This document shows positions 9,606 to 16,625 of a DNA stretch of 19,157 bases, piece after piece. Under the pieces are notes generated by a model that was not told where the DNA came from, did no database searches, and saw only the letters and a program-made list of their open reading frames with translations. Source of the stretch: an uncultured Victivallales bacterium (lineage in GTDB: Bacteria > Verrucomicrobiota > Lentisphaeria > Oligosphaerales > JAFGRS01); NCBI GenBank assembly GCA_903834675.1, contig CAILKC010000014.1:1-19157 (forward strand). Direction: 5' to 3'. Within the stretch, counting starts at the first letter, position 1, and the number at the start of each line of letters is the position of its first letter. A program made the translations under genes and the position numbers.

Positions 9606-9736
9606 CTGGTATCCCCTTTGTTGCCATTAACGTAGTGCCGCAGAACCGGATCGCGAATCTCTTCTTGACGAACGCGGTCCAGGCAGGCACAAATAAGGTC
9701 AAGGCTGCGGCGGGCCACAAAGAGCGCCACGGGCAT
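9602..9736 (-). CDS. Possible 44-residue ORF overlapping the next small ORF by ATGA
   Basis: The frame opens far upstream inside the beta-helix gene, but the first plausible in-frame ATG outside it is at 9736, with only GGTGAG as a weak binding site. The product (MPVALFVARRSLDLICACLD then RVRQEEIRDPVLRHY) has an amphipathic helical look. It could also be the remnant of a longer gene. Low confidence. Confidence 0.25.
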   Translation of the reverse strand: MPVALFVARRSLDLICACLDRVRQEEIRDPVLRHYVNGNKGDTR

Positions 9737-9822
9737 CTTCTCACCGCACCAGACCGAATCGGATTCCTCACCTACAGCCCGAAAGGCCCTTTTCTGAGGT
9801 GGCCTGCGAGAACCTGGCGCCT

Positions 9823-12504
9823 TCACGGCGTCGGCTGGATCCTCACATTGTCGACGTAGAACACCGCAGCCTGTTCGGCCAGACTGACAAATCCGAGCCA
9901 GTGGAGTTCGTGGAAGTCTGTGCCCTGGTTCGGGATGTTGTCGAAGCGCTGGGGTGGCTGGCCCGGCAGCGTGATGCTGACCGCATACGTCGTGGCGGCA
10001 TCCTTGCCAACCGCACCCTCGATCTCGAGGTGTACCCACTGGCTCAGCGGAATCCGCAGCAGCGGCCGGCCCGACGCCGTCACCTGGCCATCGGGCAACA
10101 CCGTCACCGTGGGGCCAATGTTTTCCGGGTAGACGCTATCGTCGCGCCATTCGGTGAACAGGTGAGCGCCCGGCTCCAGGCGCAGGTCGAGACTCTCGCG
10201 AACCCGGCCGGTCAGGTAGTGGGGCTGGTAGAACAGATGCGGTTGCCACGGCTGTGACAGCCCCGCGGCGTCGGTGAACTTCAGGCTGTGTTTGCCCGTG
10301 GCGGCCGCTTCATCGGTCACCCGGATGGTGGCGCCCTTCTCCTCTTGGTCATTAGCATCCTCCGGCGGCGCGCCCACGACGGTGTCTTCGAAGTCGTCAG
10401 CAACCCGCAGCGGCGGTGGTGGCGGCGGCAGCGGCGGCAGGACCGTCGGCGGGTAGACCAGGTCCCGCGCCTCATTCACCCACGCCGCATCGCCATACAA
10501 GCCCACCTCGCGAGTGTCAATCTGCGTGAAACCCAGGGCCAACGCCGGGGAGGTCGAGCGCAGCCGGAAATCGTACCTCGCCGCATCCACGAACTGCGGG
10601 TCGGCCACCACCGAATGCAGGTCCAGGCCAAGCGCCTGCCAGTCAGCGAAGGTCTTGCCATAGAAGCTGACGTCAGGGTTCGCGGCATTGTAGTAGACGT
10701 TGTAGTCCCAGTCGCCGGGCTTCTCGTTGGCGGCAAGGCGTTGCTTCAAGCTGCTTTCTGAGAACGGGATGAACAGATCGCCCTGGGTAAAGTCGATGAT
10801 GTTGTTGCGGAAGGTGTTGAGCCGACGTTCGTAATAGGGCCACAGCGCCTGCCGGGCGCTGCCGGCGAAGACGTTGTTACGGATCACGTGCTCGTGGCCG
10901 CCATTGTTGTACATCAGGCCGCCGCTGAAGGTGTTGTAGACGATGTTGTTCTCGACCAGGTAACGGTTGGTGGTGGCATCGAGGTAGATCCCCCAGCCGA
11001 TGTGCTTGTACGGCCAGACGTCATGGAAGAGGTTGTTGCGGATCACGCTACCGGGGGAATTCCCGAGCGTGTAGATCGCCCCGCCGTCGTCCAGCCACCC
11101 GTTCATCACGTGATGGACGTGGTTGTGCTCGACCAGGTTGTCGCGGCAGCGGCTGAACTCGTCGCCCCAGGTCCAGCCGATCGAAATGCCAGAGTAACGT
11201 ATGTCGTGGATCTCGTTGTGAGTGAGCTGGTTGCCAAATGACTGCAGGACTAACAGGCCGACGCCGCCAGGGTAGACATGCCCGGTGTCGTAGATGTGGT
11301 TGTTGTCCACAATGTTAGCGCTGCTGGTCAGGAGATCGGAACCGAGGTCGTTGGGAGTCCCGATACGGATGCCGCCAGTGCCGGTGTCGTGGACGCGGCA
11401 GTGTACGATGCGGGTACGTTTGCAGGCCTTCTGCAGGGAGATCGCATAGTCGCCCACCCGCGCGATCTCGCAGTTCTCGAAGCGGCAGTCCACCGCGCCG
11501 TCGACCATGATTGCCGCGGGGGCGCGGACGACAGCCTGCGGGTCGCTGTGCCCTCCGGGCTCAAGCACATAATCCTCGTACATGAAAGCCAGGCCCAGGA
11601 AGGTGACGTTGCTGACCGGGAGCCCCGGCGCGGCTTCACCGCGGAGCTCCATGAGCCGCACCAGGCGCGGGGCGACCACCACGGCGGTCCGCAGGTCCTC
11701 CCCAGGCATGGGGTAGTAGAGCAACTGTCCGGCCGTACGGTCCACGTACCACTCACCGGGAGCGTCGAGCGCCGCACGGATGTGCTCCACATAGTAGCGC
11801 TGCCCCTTGCCCCACCGCTCAAACGGCCAGGCGGCTCCGCCCGTAAAGGTCACCACCTTCTGCGTCTCATCGAGATCCTTGATCCGCAGGCGCGAGGTCT
11901 CCCAGGAGTGGAAGACGATGAGGTTGGCCCCGTCGAGGTCGCCCCAGCGCTCGAGGTCACCGGGCTTGTAGCGGAAGGCGGTGTGGCTGCGGTCCGTCTC
12001 CTTGCCGGCCGCGTCAAGCGCCGGTCCCGCTTTGCCGACGACGTAGAAGAAACCCTCGTTGGGGCTCCGGGCCGGTTGGCGCCGCTGGCCGTTGACCCAT
12101 AGCTGCCGGAAAGCCCAGCGCCCCTCGGCCACGCCCGGTAGCGGCGCCACCCATAGTTCGCCCGGCCCCGGCCTGAAGCCGGTGATCTCCTGCCCGCCGC
12201 TGAGGATCGGGCGCTCGTCAGGATAGGCGGCATAGGTGACGTTGGAGTCCTGCGGCCCGAGAATGAAGGGCGCCTCGAGCCCATAGGTGCCGCCGCGCAG
12301 CAGCACGGTCACCGGCTCCTGATTGCCGCCGACGCGCAGGGCACGGATACCGTCGCGAGCGCCACTGATCGTCGCCCACGGCGCCGCCAGCGTGCCGGCC
12401 TGGCCATCATCGCCCCCGGGGGCGACGTAGCGCGTGATCTCGGCGGCGGCCGAGGCGAGGGCAAACAGCGGCAGAGCCAGCAGAGCGAGTAGAGCGCGGG
12501 TCAT
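9823..12504 (-). CDS. Secreted right-handed beta-helix protein, GH141-like, with C-terminal beta-sandwich domain
   Basis: The mature protein is probably exported: MTRALLALLALPLFALASAA is a classic signal peptide. The N-terminal module (24-150) has the ARDGIRAL and TVLLRGGTY motifs that open GH141/pectate-lyase-like beta-helix enzymes, and FRQLWVNGQRRQPARSPN (132-149) is typical of that group. Parallel beta-helix rungs follow from about 295 to 575 (NVTFLGLAF, CRFENCEIARVGDYAI, IVDNNHIYDTGH, LVENNIVYNTFSGG, VIRNNVF). LDDGGAIYTLGN (471-482) and GWGIYLDATTN (503-513) carry candidate catalytic acids. A proline-rich linker (PPLPPPPPPL, 690-699) leads to a jelly-roll-like domain (700-893, VADDFEDT..VFYVDNVRI) that may bind carbohydrate. 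Its 893 residues fit a multidomain exo-enzyme. ATG at 12504 is supported by GGAGG nine bases upstream; the open frame reaches 12840. The likely substrate is a plant or algal polysaccharide, unproven. Confidence 0.88.
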   Translation of the reverse strand: MTRALLALLALPLFALASAAAEITRYVAPGGDDGQAGTLAAPWATISGARDGIRALRVGGNQEPVTVLLRGGTYGLEAPFILGPQDSNVTYAAYPDERPILSGGQEITGFRPGPGELWVAPLPGVAEGRWAFRQLWVNGQRRQPARSPNEGFFYVVGKAGPALDAAGKETDRSHTAFRYKPGDLERWGDLDGANLIVFHSWETSRLRIKDLDETQKVVTFTGGAAWPFERWGKGQRYYVEHIRAALDAPGEWYVDRTAGQLLYYPMPGEDLRTAVVVAPRLVRLMELRGEAAPGLPVSNVTFLGLAFMYEDYVLEPGGHSDPQAVVRAPAAIMVDGAVDCRFENCEIARVGDYAISLQKACKRTRIVHCRVHDTGTGGIRIGTPNDLGSDLLTSSANIVDNNHIYDTGHVYPGGVGLLVLQSFGNQLTHNEIHDIRYSGISIGWTWGDEFSRCRDNLVEHNHVHHVMNGWLDDGGAIYTLGNSPGSVIRNNLFHDVWPYKHIGWGIYLDATTNRYLVENNIVYNTFSGGLMYNNGGHEHVIRNNVFAGSARQALWPYYERRLNTFRNNIIDFTQGDLFIPFSESSLKQRLAANEKPGDWDYNVYYNAANPDVSFYGKTFADWQALGLDLHSVVADPQFVDAARYDFRLRSTSPALALGFTQIDTREVGLYGDAAWVNEARDLVYPPTVLPPLPPPPPPLRVADDFEDTVVGAPPEDANDQEEKGATIRVTDEAAATGKHSLKFTDAAGLSQPWQPHLFYQPHYLTGRVRESLDLRLEPGAHLFTEWRDDSVYPENIGPTVTVLPDGQVTASGRPLLRIPLSQWVHLEIEGAVGKDAATTYAVSITLPGQPPQRFDNIPNQGTDFHELHWLGFVSLAEQAAVFYVDNVRIQPTP

Positions 12505-12865
12505 CGAGGCTATCCTCCGCCAGGATCCGTAGAGGTGATACATGGGGTTGAAGCTACAGCAGGGACGCGCCAATATCAACGGCTCGGCAGCCTGGCGTCG
12601 GCGAGCCTCCACACGCCCTGGGACCCGTCGGCTCGCGCATTGCATCCCCAGGAGTAGGGCGCTACCCTTGCTTGACCACAGGGTCGGCACCCGGAGTTGG
12701 ATGATTTCGGAGCTCCATGGCCGGCCGACGCTTCCCCCTGTCAACGCTTCAGCCGTCGCCTCGCCGCGACCGCCGCATGACTCGGGGCCAACGTGCTGCG
12801 CTAGTCCTTCGTCGTCAGACTCTTTCATCCTCAGTTCCACACCAGCTTTCCCCGGCGCTTTCGGC
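12505..12865. other. Intergenic region upstream of the beta-helix gene
   Basis: The 361-bp stretch separates the beta-helix start from the miniature element at 12866. Apart from the ribosome binding site (GGAGG on the minus strand, about 12514-12518) I see no gene, RNA or convincing promoter. Open frames here have no supported start. Confidence 0.5.
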
Positions 12866-13203
12866 CAACCCTCGATTTTTCGACCTGTGCAATAAGAGAG
12901 TCCGTCTGAAGCGCTGAAGGCGCGCTGCCATACCAGCCCAGGGCAACGCCCTGGGAATAGGACGGTTATGGGTTTGAGCCCTGTAGGGGCGAGCTATCTG
13001 CCATACCGCCGCACCGAGGCCGCATGGTCCGCCCCTTCAGGGCTCAATCCGCGCTGTGGACGGGTACCCAGGGCGTTGCCTTGGGCGCCCGGAACGCCCC
13101 TTTGGGGCTGAATACCACGGCCCATCCTTATTGCACAGGTCGCGATTTTTTGGCTCTATGCTGTAGTATCCAATATCAACGTAAAGCTAAAAGTCGAGGG
13201 TTG
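12866..13203. mobile_element. MITE-like element containing copy 2 of the 205-bp repeat
   Basis: Repeat copy 2 occupies 12938-13142. The element is framed by a perfect 16-bp inverted repeat: CGACCTGTGCAATAAG at 12881-12896 and CTTATTGCACAGGTCG at 13127-13142. A further outer pair is CAACCCTCGA at 12866-12875 and TCGAGGGTTG at 13194-13203, with T-rich runs just inside. The interior holds three stem-loops as in copy 1 and no transposase. I read it as a non-autonomous, structured element that could be mobilised by an enzyme elsewhere in the genome. No target-site duplication is obvious. The element sits between the divergent beta-helix and FGE-type genes. Confidence 0.7.
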
Positions 13204-13213
13204 ACCCCAATTA

Positions 13214-13240
13214 GTTCGTCCAGCTCGTCCAGTTTGTCCG
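13214..13240 (+). repeat. Short tandem repeat of a 9-mer, TCGTCCAG-type
   Basis: GTTCGTCCAGCTCGTCCAG is followed by TTTGTCCG: about three degenerate 9-bp units. They lie in the presumed promoter region of the FGE-type gene, just ahead of a TAGAAT (13252-13257) that could be a -10 box but lacks a good -35 partner. Confidence 0.4.
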
Positions 13241-13338
13241 TAGCCAAGCTGTAGAATACCGACGCGGTTCCGCGTTACTCGGGTGTAGCGCCGGGACGTG
13301 GCCCGGCCCCAGACGGTCTCAGCGGGAGCACGCCGACG

Positions 13339-14112
13339 ATGAACTTCCAAGCCAGAACGCTGCGGGTCAGGGCGGTAGCGTGGCTGGCCGTGCTCGCCTG
13401 CCTGGCGGCGGGGGCAGGGGATGCCCTGCCTGGCTTCGCCCTGATCCCGGCGGGGCAGTTCGAGATGGGCGACCACCACGGCTTCGTCGACCCCAAGCAC
13501 GGCGGCGACGAGACCCCGCTGCACCCGGTCAGGGTCGACGCCTTCTACCTGGGCATCAACGCCGTCACCACCCGCGCCTACTGCAACTTCCTGAACTCCG
13601 CCCTGGCCGCGAAGACGATCGAGGTCCGCGACGGCGGAGTCTATCTGACCGGCGGTAAGGAGTTACTGTGCAAGACCCGGGCGCTGTCCCCCTTCAGTCG
13701 CATCGGCTGGACGGGTGAGACCTTCGCTGTGCTCGACCGCAAAGACGACCATCCCATCGTCTGCATCCGCTGGCCCGGCGCGGCGCTCTACTGCAACGCC
13801 CTCAGCGCGCAGAGCCAGCGCCCCCTGTGCTACGACCCCGCGACCTGGGCCTGCAACTTCAACCGGAGCGGCTTCCGCCTGCCCACCGAGGCGGAATGGG
13901 AGTACGCCGCGCGCGGCGGCCAGAAAGGCCCTTACCGTAACTTCCCCTGGGGCGACGAGGCCGATCCCCTGAAAGCGAACTGGCCAGAGTCGCGAAACCC
14001 CTTCCGGACCGGGCCGCTGCCGTGGACCACGCCGGTCGGCTTCTTTGCCGCCCCGGCCGGGCGGCCCCCACGTGACCCCAACCGCAAACCCGAGAAAAGG
14101 AGCCGACCATGA
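13339..14112 (+). CDS. FGE-sulfatase (SUMF1/EgtB-type) domain protein, C-terminally truncated
   Basis: The 257-residue protein starts with a probable signal peptide (AVAWLAVLACLAAGAG) and then the FGE-sulfatase fold: GFALIPAGQFEMGD (32-45), HPVRVDAFYLGINAVTTRAY (62-81), HPIVCIRWPGAALYCN (138-153), FRLPTEAEWEYAARGG (179-194), FPWGDE (202-207). The domain stops at TPVGFF (231-236). The second half normally continues with the 'yGLyDMaGNVWEW' and 'RGGSW' blocks and, in true formylglycine-generating enzymes, the catalytic cysteines. Here only an unrelated Arg/Pro-rich tail (AGRPPRDPNRKPEKRSRP) follows, so catalysis is unlikely. The stop overlaps the next start (ATGA), and GGGAG precedes the ATG. 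The tail is read from what looks like the 5' leader of the next gene, which points to an internal deletion. It may be a decayed gene or a minimal binding domain. Confidence 0.85.
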   Translation: MNFQARTLRVRAVAWLAVLACLAAGAGDALPGFALIPAGQFEMGDHHGFVDPKHGGDETPLHPVRVDAFYLGINAVTTRAYCNFLNSALAAKTIEVRDGGVYLTGGKELLCKTRALSPFSRIGWTGETFAVLDRKDDHPIVCIRWPGAALYCNALSAQSQRPLCYDPATWACNFNRSGFRLPTEAEWEYAARGGQKGPYRNFPWGDEADPLKANWPESRNPFRTGPLPWTTPVGFFAAPAGRPPRDPNRKPEKRSRP

Positions 14113-16229
14113 ACAGACTTGCCATCGCACTGATCGGACTGGGGGTGGCCGCAGCCGTGCAGGTGTCGGCACAACCCCAGGACCCACCCCGCACTGACAA
14201 CCAACCACCGCCCCGCGCCGAGGACCGCGCCGGGGGAACGGAAGCCCTCACCCCGGCGCAGGCCGCACAGGTGAAGACCATCCTCTCGAAATACGACGCG
14301 AAGACCCTCACGGCCGACCAGGCGAAAACCATCCACGAAGCCTTCCGCCAAGCCGGCATCCGGGGCGGCCCGGCCATGAACGCTGCCGTCAAAGCGGCCG
14401 GTTTCGACCCTGACCAGTTGCGCGACCTGGCCCCGCCGCCGGGGCAAGCCGGCGCTGGCGACCGGCCTGCGGCTCCCCGTCGCGAGGGCGCCCCGGCCCC
14501 GGGCGACGACAACCGCCCCCAGCCCCAAAGCCAGGAAGCGCGCGGACAAGGCGGCTACTCCACCGAACAGGCCATCTCGGACCGGGCGCAACTGAACACC
14601 ATCGCCTTCGACGGCCTCGCCTTCCTGACCGGCGACCTCGGCGGCAATACCTTCCTGCCTCCCGGTAAGGTCGCAGACTTCTGCGGCTTCCAGTACATGC
14701 GCGACGTGGATACCAACCAACTCGGCCACAATACCTCGTTCGTGCCGCGCGCCGCCAACAACATCCTGCACCTCCTGAGCGACGCCCAGAAGGCCCAACT
14801 CGTCGCCCTCGCCAAAGAGCAGGAAGCCATGTTGACCCAGTTCGCCCACCAGCGCTTTCCGTTGATCAAGGCCTTCTGCCGGCAACTTGCCGGCGATCTC
14901 CCGCCGGGCACCAGCGGCCTCAACCGCGAGGCGGTTATGGCCTACACCGCCGGGGTCTTTGAAATCGACGGCCAGCTCAGCTACCGGCGCGCCCAAGTGC
15001 TCGGCGGCATCATCCGCTCCCTCACCGACAAACAGCAGGAATACCTGGCCAAAATGGCCTTCAACAACTCCTCCACCTGGCCCGAACTGGAAGATCAGGT
15101 CGATAAGAAGAGCCTCTCGCATACCGCCCACGTCGCCGTCATGACCTACGCCAGCGAAATGTTCAGCTGGTACGCCGGCAACCTCGAGGCCGATGTGTAC
15201 TTCTGCCCCGAACGACACGCTACCTACTTCGGGTCGTTCTACATGAAGGACATCCCGGCCATGGGCAACCCCAACTACTCCATCAGCACCTCCCTCACCG
15301 GCGACAGCGGCGAAGCCTTCCTCGCCGCCCTCACCGAACCCCAGCGCCAGCTCGTTACCAACCTGGTCGAGCAGCAGCGCGCCGACCTCGCCGAGATCGT
15401 CACCACCCGCCGCGCTATCGCTACCGAGTTGCGGCGCTTCATGCGGGAAGCCACCGTCGACCAGAACCAGGTCATCGCCCTGTCGCGCCGCTACGGTGAA
15501 CTGGATGGCGAAATCTCCTACTTCTATGCCAGCGCCTTCGCCCAGGTGGGCAAAACCCTGACGCCCGAGCAGAAGAAAACACTGCTGAAGCTGCGCAACC
15601 TGGACGCCAAGTACACCTGCAAAGGCGCTTACCTGTTCTCGCGGGCCATCGACATGCCCACCCTCCCCAATACCGATTTCCTGTTCGCCGCCGGCACCCC
15701 CGCCACCACCGCGCCCGCCGCCAAGACGGCCTTCGTCCTGCGCAGCCCGGCCGTCGCCGCTGGCGGACTGCTCCCCCAGGACTACACCGGCGATGGCAGC
15801 AGCGCCACCCTGCCGCTGGAATGGAGCGGCGCCCCCGCTGGCGCCAACAGCTACGCGGTCATCATGCACCACATCCCCGGCCCTGGCGAGGTCAAGTGGT
15901 ACTGGATCCTCTACAACCTTCCGGCCGGCACCCAGAGCCTGCCCAGGAACGTGACGGGCCTCGGCACCCTCGGCAACAACAGCGTCAATGGCCGCACCGA
16001 GTACGCCCAGCCGCATTCCAAAGGGCCCGGCCCGAAAACCTACATCTACACCGTCTATGCCCTCTCGGCAGCCCCGCAACTCAAGCTCCCGTCGGCCCAG
16101 GTCAACCGCGAGGTCCTGCTGGCTGCCATGCAGGATCGTATCCTCGCCACCGCCGAACTGCGCGTGGTCTACTCGCGGCCCGCAGGAGCGACGGCTGTGA
16201 AGGGCGAAGCTCCTCCTGAGCGGCAGTAG
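14109..16229 (+). CDS. Secreted protein with duplicated LTxxQ region and C-terminal PEBP (YbhB/YbcL-like) domain
   Basis: The 706-residue protein has a signal peptide (MNRLAIALIGLGVAAAVQVS). A short Spy/CpxP-like helical part, LTPAQAAQVKTILSKYDAKT (47-66), is followed by a Pro/Gln-rich linker (about 109-150). Two similar domains follow. Repeat 1 is about 175-317: PPGKVADFCGFQYMRD, a helical stretch, then LTDKQQEYLAKM. Repeat 2 is about 358-497: CPERHATYFGSFYMKD, then LTEPQ and LTPEQKKTLLKL. The end (541-690) matches the PEBP family: FVLRSPAVAAGGLLPQDYTG, LEWSGAPAGANSYAVIMHH, WYWILYNLPAG, GNNSVNGRTEYAQPHSKGPG. The DPDxP and H-W pocket residues of canonical PEBP are replaced (HHIPGPGEVKWYW), so ligand binding may differ. 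AAAAGGAG lies six bases before the ATG, and the gene is coupled to the truncated FGE gene. Role unknown; a periplasmic chaperone or ligand carrier is possible. Confidence 0.85.
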   Translation: MNRLAIALIGLGVAAAVQVSAQPQDPPRTDNQPPPRAEDRAGGTEALTPAQAAQVKTILSKYDAKTLTADQAKTIHEAFRQAGIRGGPAMNAAVKAAGFDPDQLRDLAPPPGQAGAGDRPAAPRREGAPAPGDDNRPQPQSQEARGQGGYSTEQAISDRAQLNTIAFDGLAFLTGDLGGNTFLPPGKVADFCGFQYMRDVDTNQLGHNTSFVPRAANNILHLLSDAQKAQLVALAKEQEAMLTQFAHQRFPLIKAFCRQLAGDLPPGTSGLNREAVMAYTAGVFEIDGQLSYRRAQVLGGIIRSLTDKQQEYLAKMAFNNSSTWPELEDQVDKKSLSHTAHVAVMTYASEMFSWYAGNLEADVYFCPERHATYFGSFYMKDIPAMGNPNYSISTSLTGDSGEAFLAALTEPQRQLVTNLVEQQRADLAEIVTTRRAIATELRRFMREATVDQNQVIALSRRYGELDGEISYFYASAFAQVGKTLTPEQKKTLLKLRNLDAKYTCKGAYLFSRAIDMPTLPNTDFLFAAGTPATTAPAAKTAFVLRSPAVAAGGLLPQDYTGDGSSATLPLEWSGAPAGANSYAVIMHHIPGPGEVKWYWILYNLPAGTQSLPRNVTGLGTLGNNSVNGRTEYAQPHSKGPGPKTYIYTVYALSAAPQLKLPSAQVNREVLLAAMQDRILATAELRVVYSRPAGATAVKGEAPPERQ

Positions 16230-16245
16230 GCTGGAGGGCGGTTCC

Positions 16246-16296
16246 CCTGGAGGGCGAACCTCCCCAGGGGGGCGCAAGTCAGCTTCGTAGGTGGTT
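16246..16296 (-). repeat. Dispersed repeat family 2, longest copy (inverted relative to the others)
   Basis: Bases 16246-16268 are the exact reverse complement of 7050-7072, and 16269-16296 match the reverse complement of 267-294 with about two mismatches. This copy therefore joins the two fragments and defines the order of the element: on the minus strand CCACCTACG..GCTGAC, then TGCGCC, then CCTGGGGAGG..CCTCCAGG. Confidence 0.75.
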
Positions 16297-16347
16297 GATT
16301 GTATGATACTTGCCGCAACCTCGTATGACACCAGGCGCTTCCCATTC

Positions 16348-16379
16348 CGCCCCTCGTCTGCCGCGGCGGACGAAGGGCG
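16348..16379. repeat. 32-bp near-perfect palindrome
   Basis: CGCCC-ct-CGTCTGCCG pairs with CGGCGGACG-aa-GGGCG. All 16 base pairs form except one mismatch and one G-T pair. It sits ahead of the kinase gene and resembles the palindrome at 7080-7097. Confidence 0.7.
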
Positions 16380-16381
16380 TT

Positions 16382-16431
16382 GGAGGGCGCCGCTGCGTCG
16401 GCGCCGCGGCGGCCACGCAGGGCCGCCCTCC
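16382..16431. repeat. Nested hairpin element
   Basis: Outer arms GGAGGGCG (16382-16389) and CGCCCTCC (16424-16431) enclose an inner perfect stem GGCGCCG-ctgcgt-CGGCGCC (16386-16405), so the two pairings are mutually exclusive at their shared bases. This could be a switchable RNA structure or simply a REP-like palindrome. Confidence 0.55.
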
Positions 16432-16625
16432 AGGCGATCCGGCGCGTCCCGGCCGGATCGGAATGGGAACCGCGTTGGCAAGTCTCATTCTGGTATGTCC
16501 GGCCTCCAAGCCGGGGGCCCCGCTGAACCCTGAACTGATCTTCTTGCAAAGCACTGCCGGGCCAGGCACATTACGGGCCATGTCCGAAACCGCGCCTGGA
16601 GCAGCGGCAGCGAGCCTGAAGTAAG

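Larger units (their letters stand above)
16230..16625. other. Repeat-rich intergenic region upstream of the kinase gene
   Basis: The 396-bp region contains repeat family 2 in inverted orientation (16246-16296), a 32-bp interrupted palindrome (16348-16379) and a nested hairpin (16382-16431). Around 16280-16330 is an unusually AT-rich segment (TGATTGTATGATACTTGCC) that could house a promoter, but no confident -35/-10 pair is seen. A stub of the CTGAACC word occurs near 16523. Confidence 0.6.

Noticed and set aside
12505..12840. An N-terminal extension of the beta-helix protein.
   Set aside because: The signal peptide starts at the ATG at 12504, which has GGAGG nine bases upstream; the upstream frame has no homology.
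13932..16481. An 849-codon minus-strand frame antisense to the LTxxQ/PEBP gene.
   Set aside because: Composition-driven shadow in GC-rich DNA; the plus-strand frame has a signal peptide, a PEBP domain, a ribosome binding site and coupling to the upstream gene.
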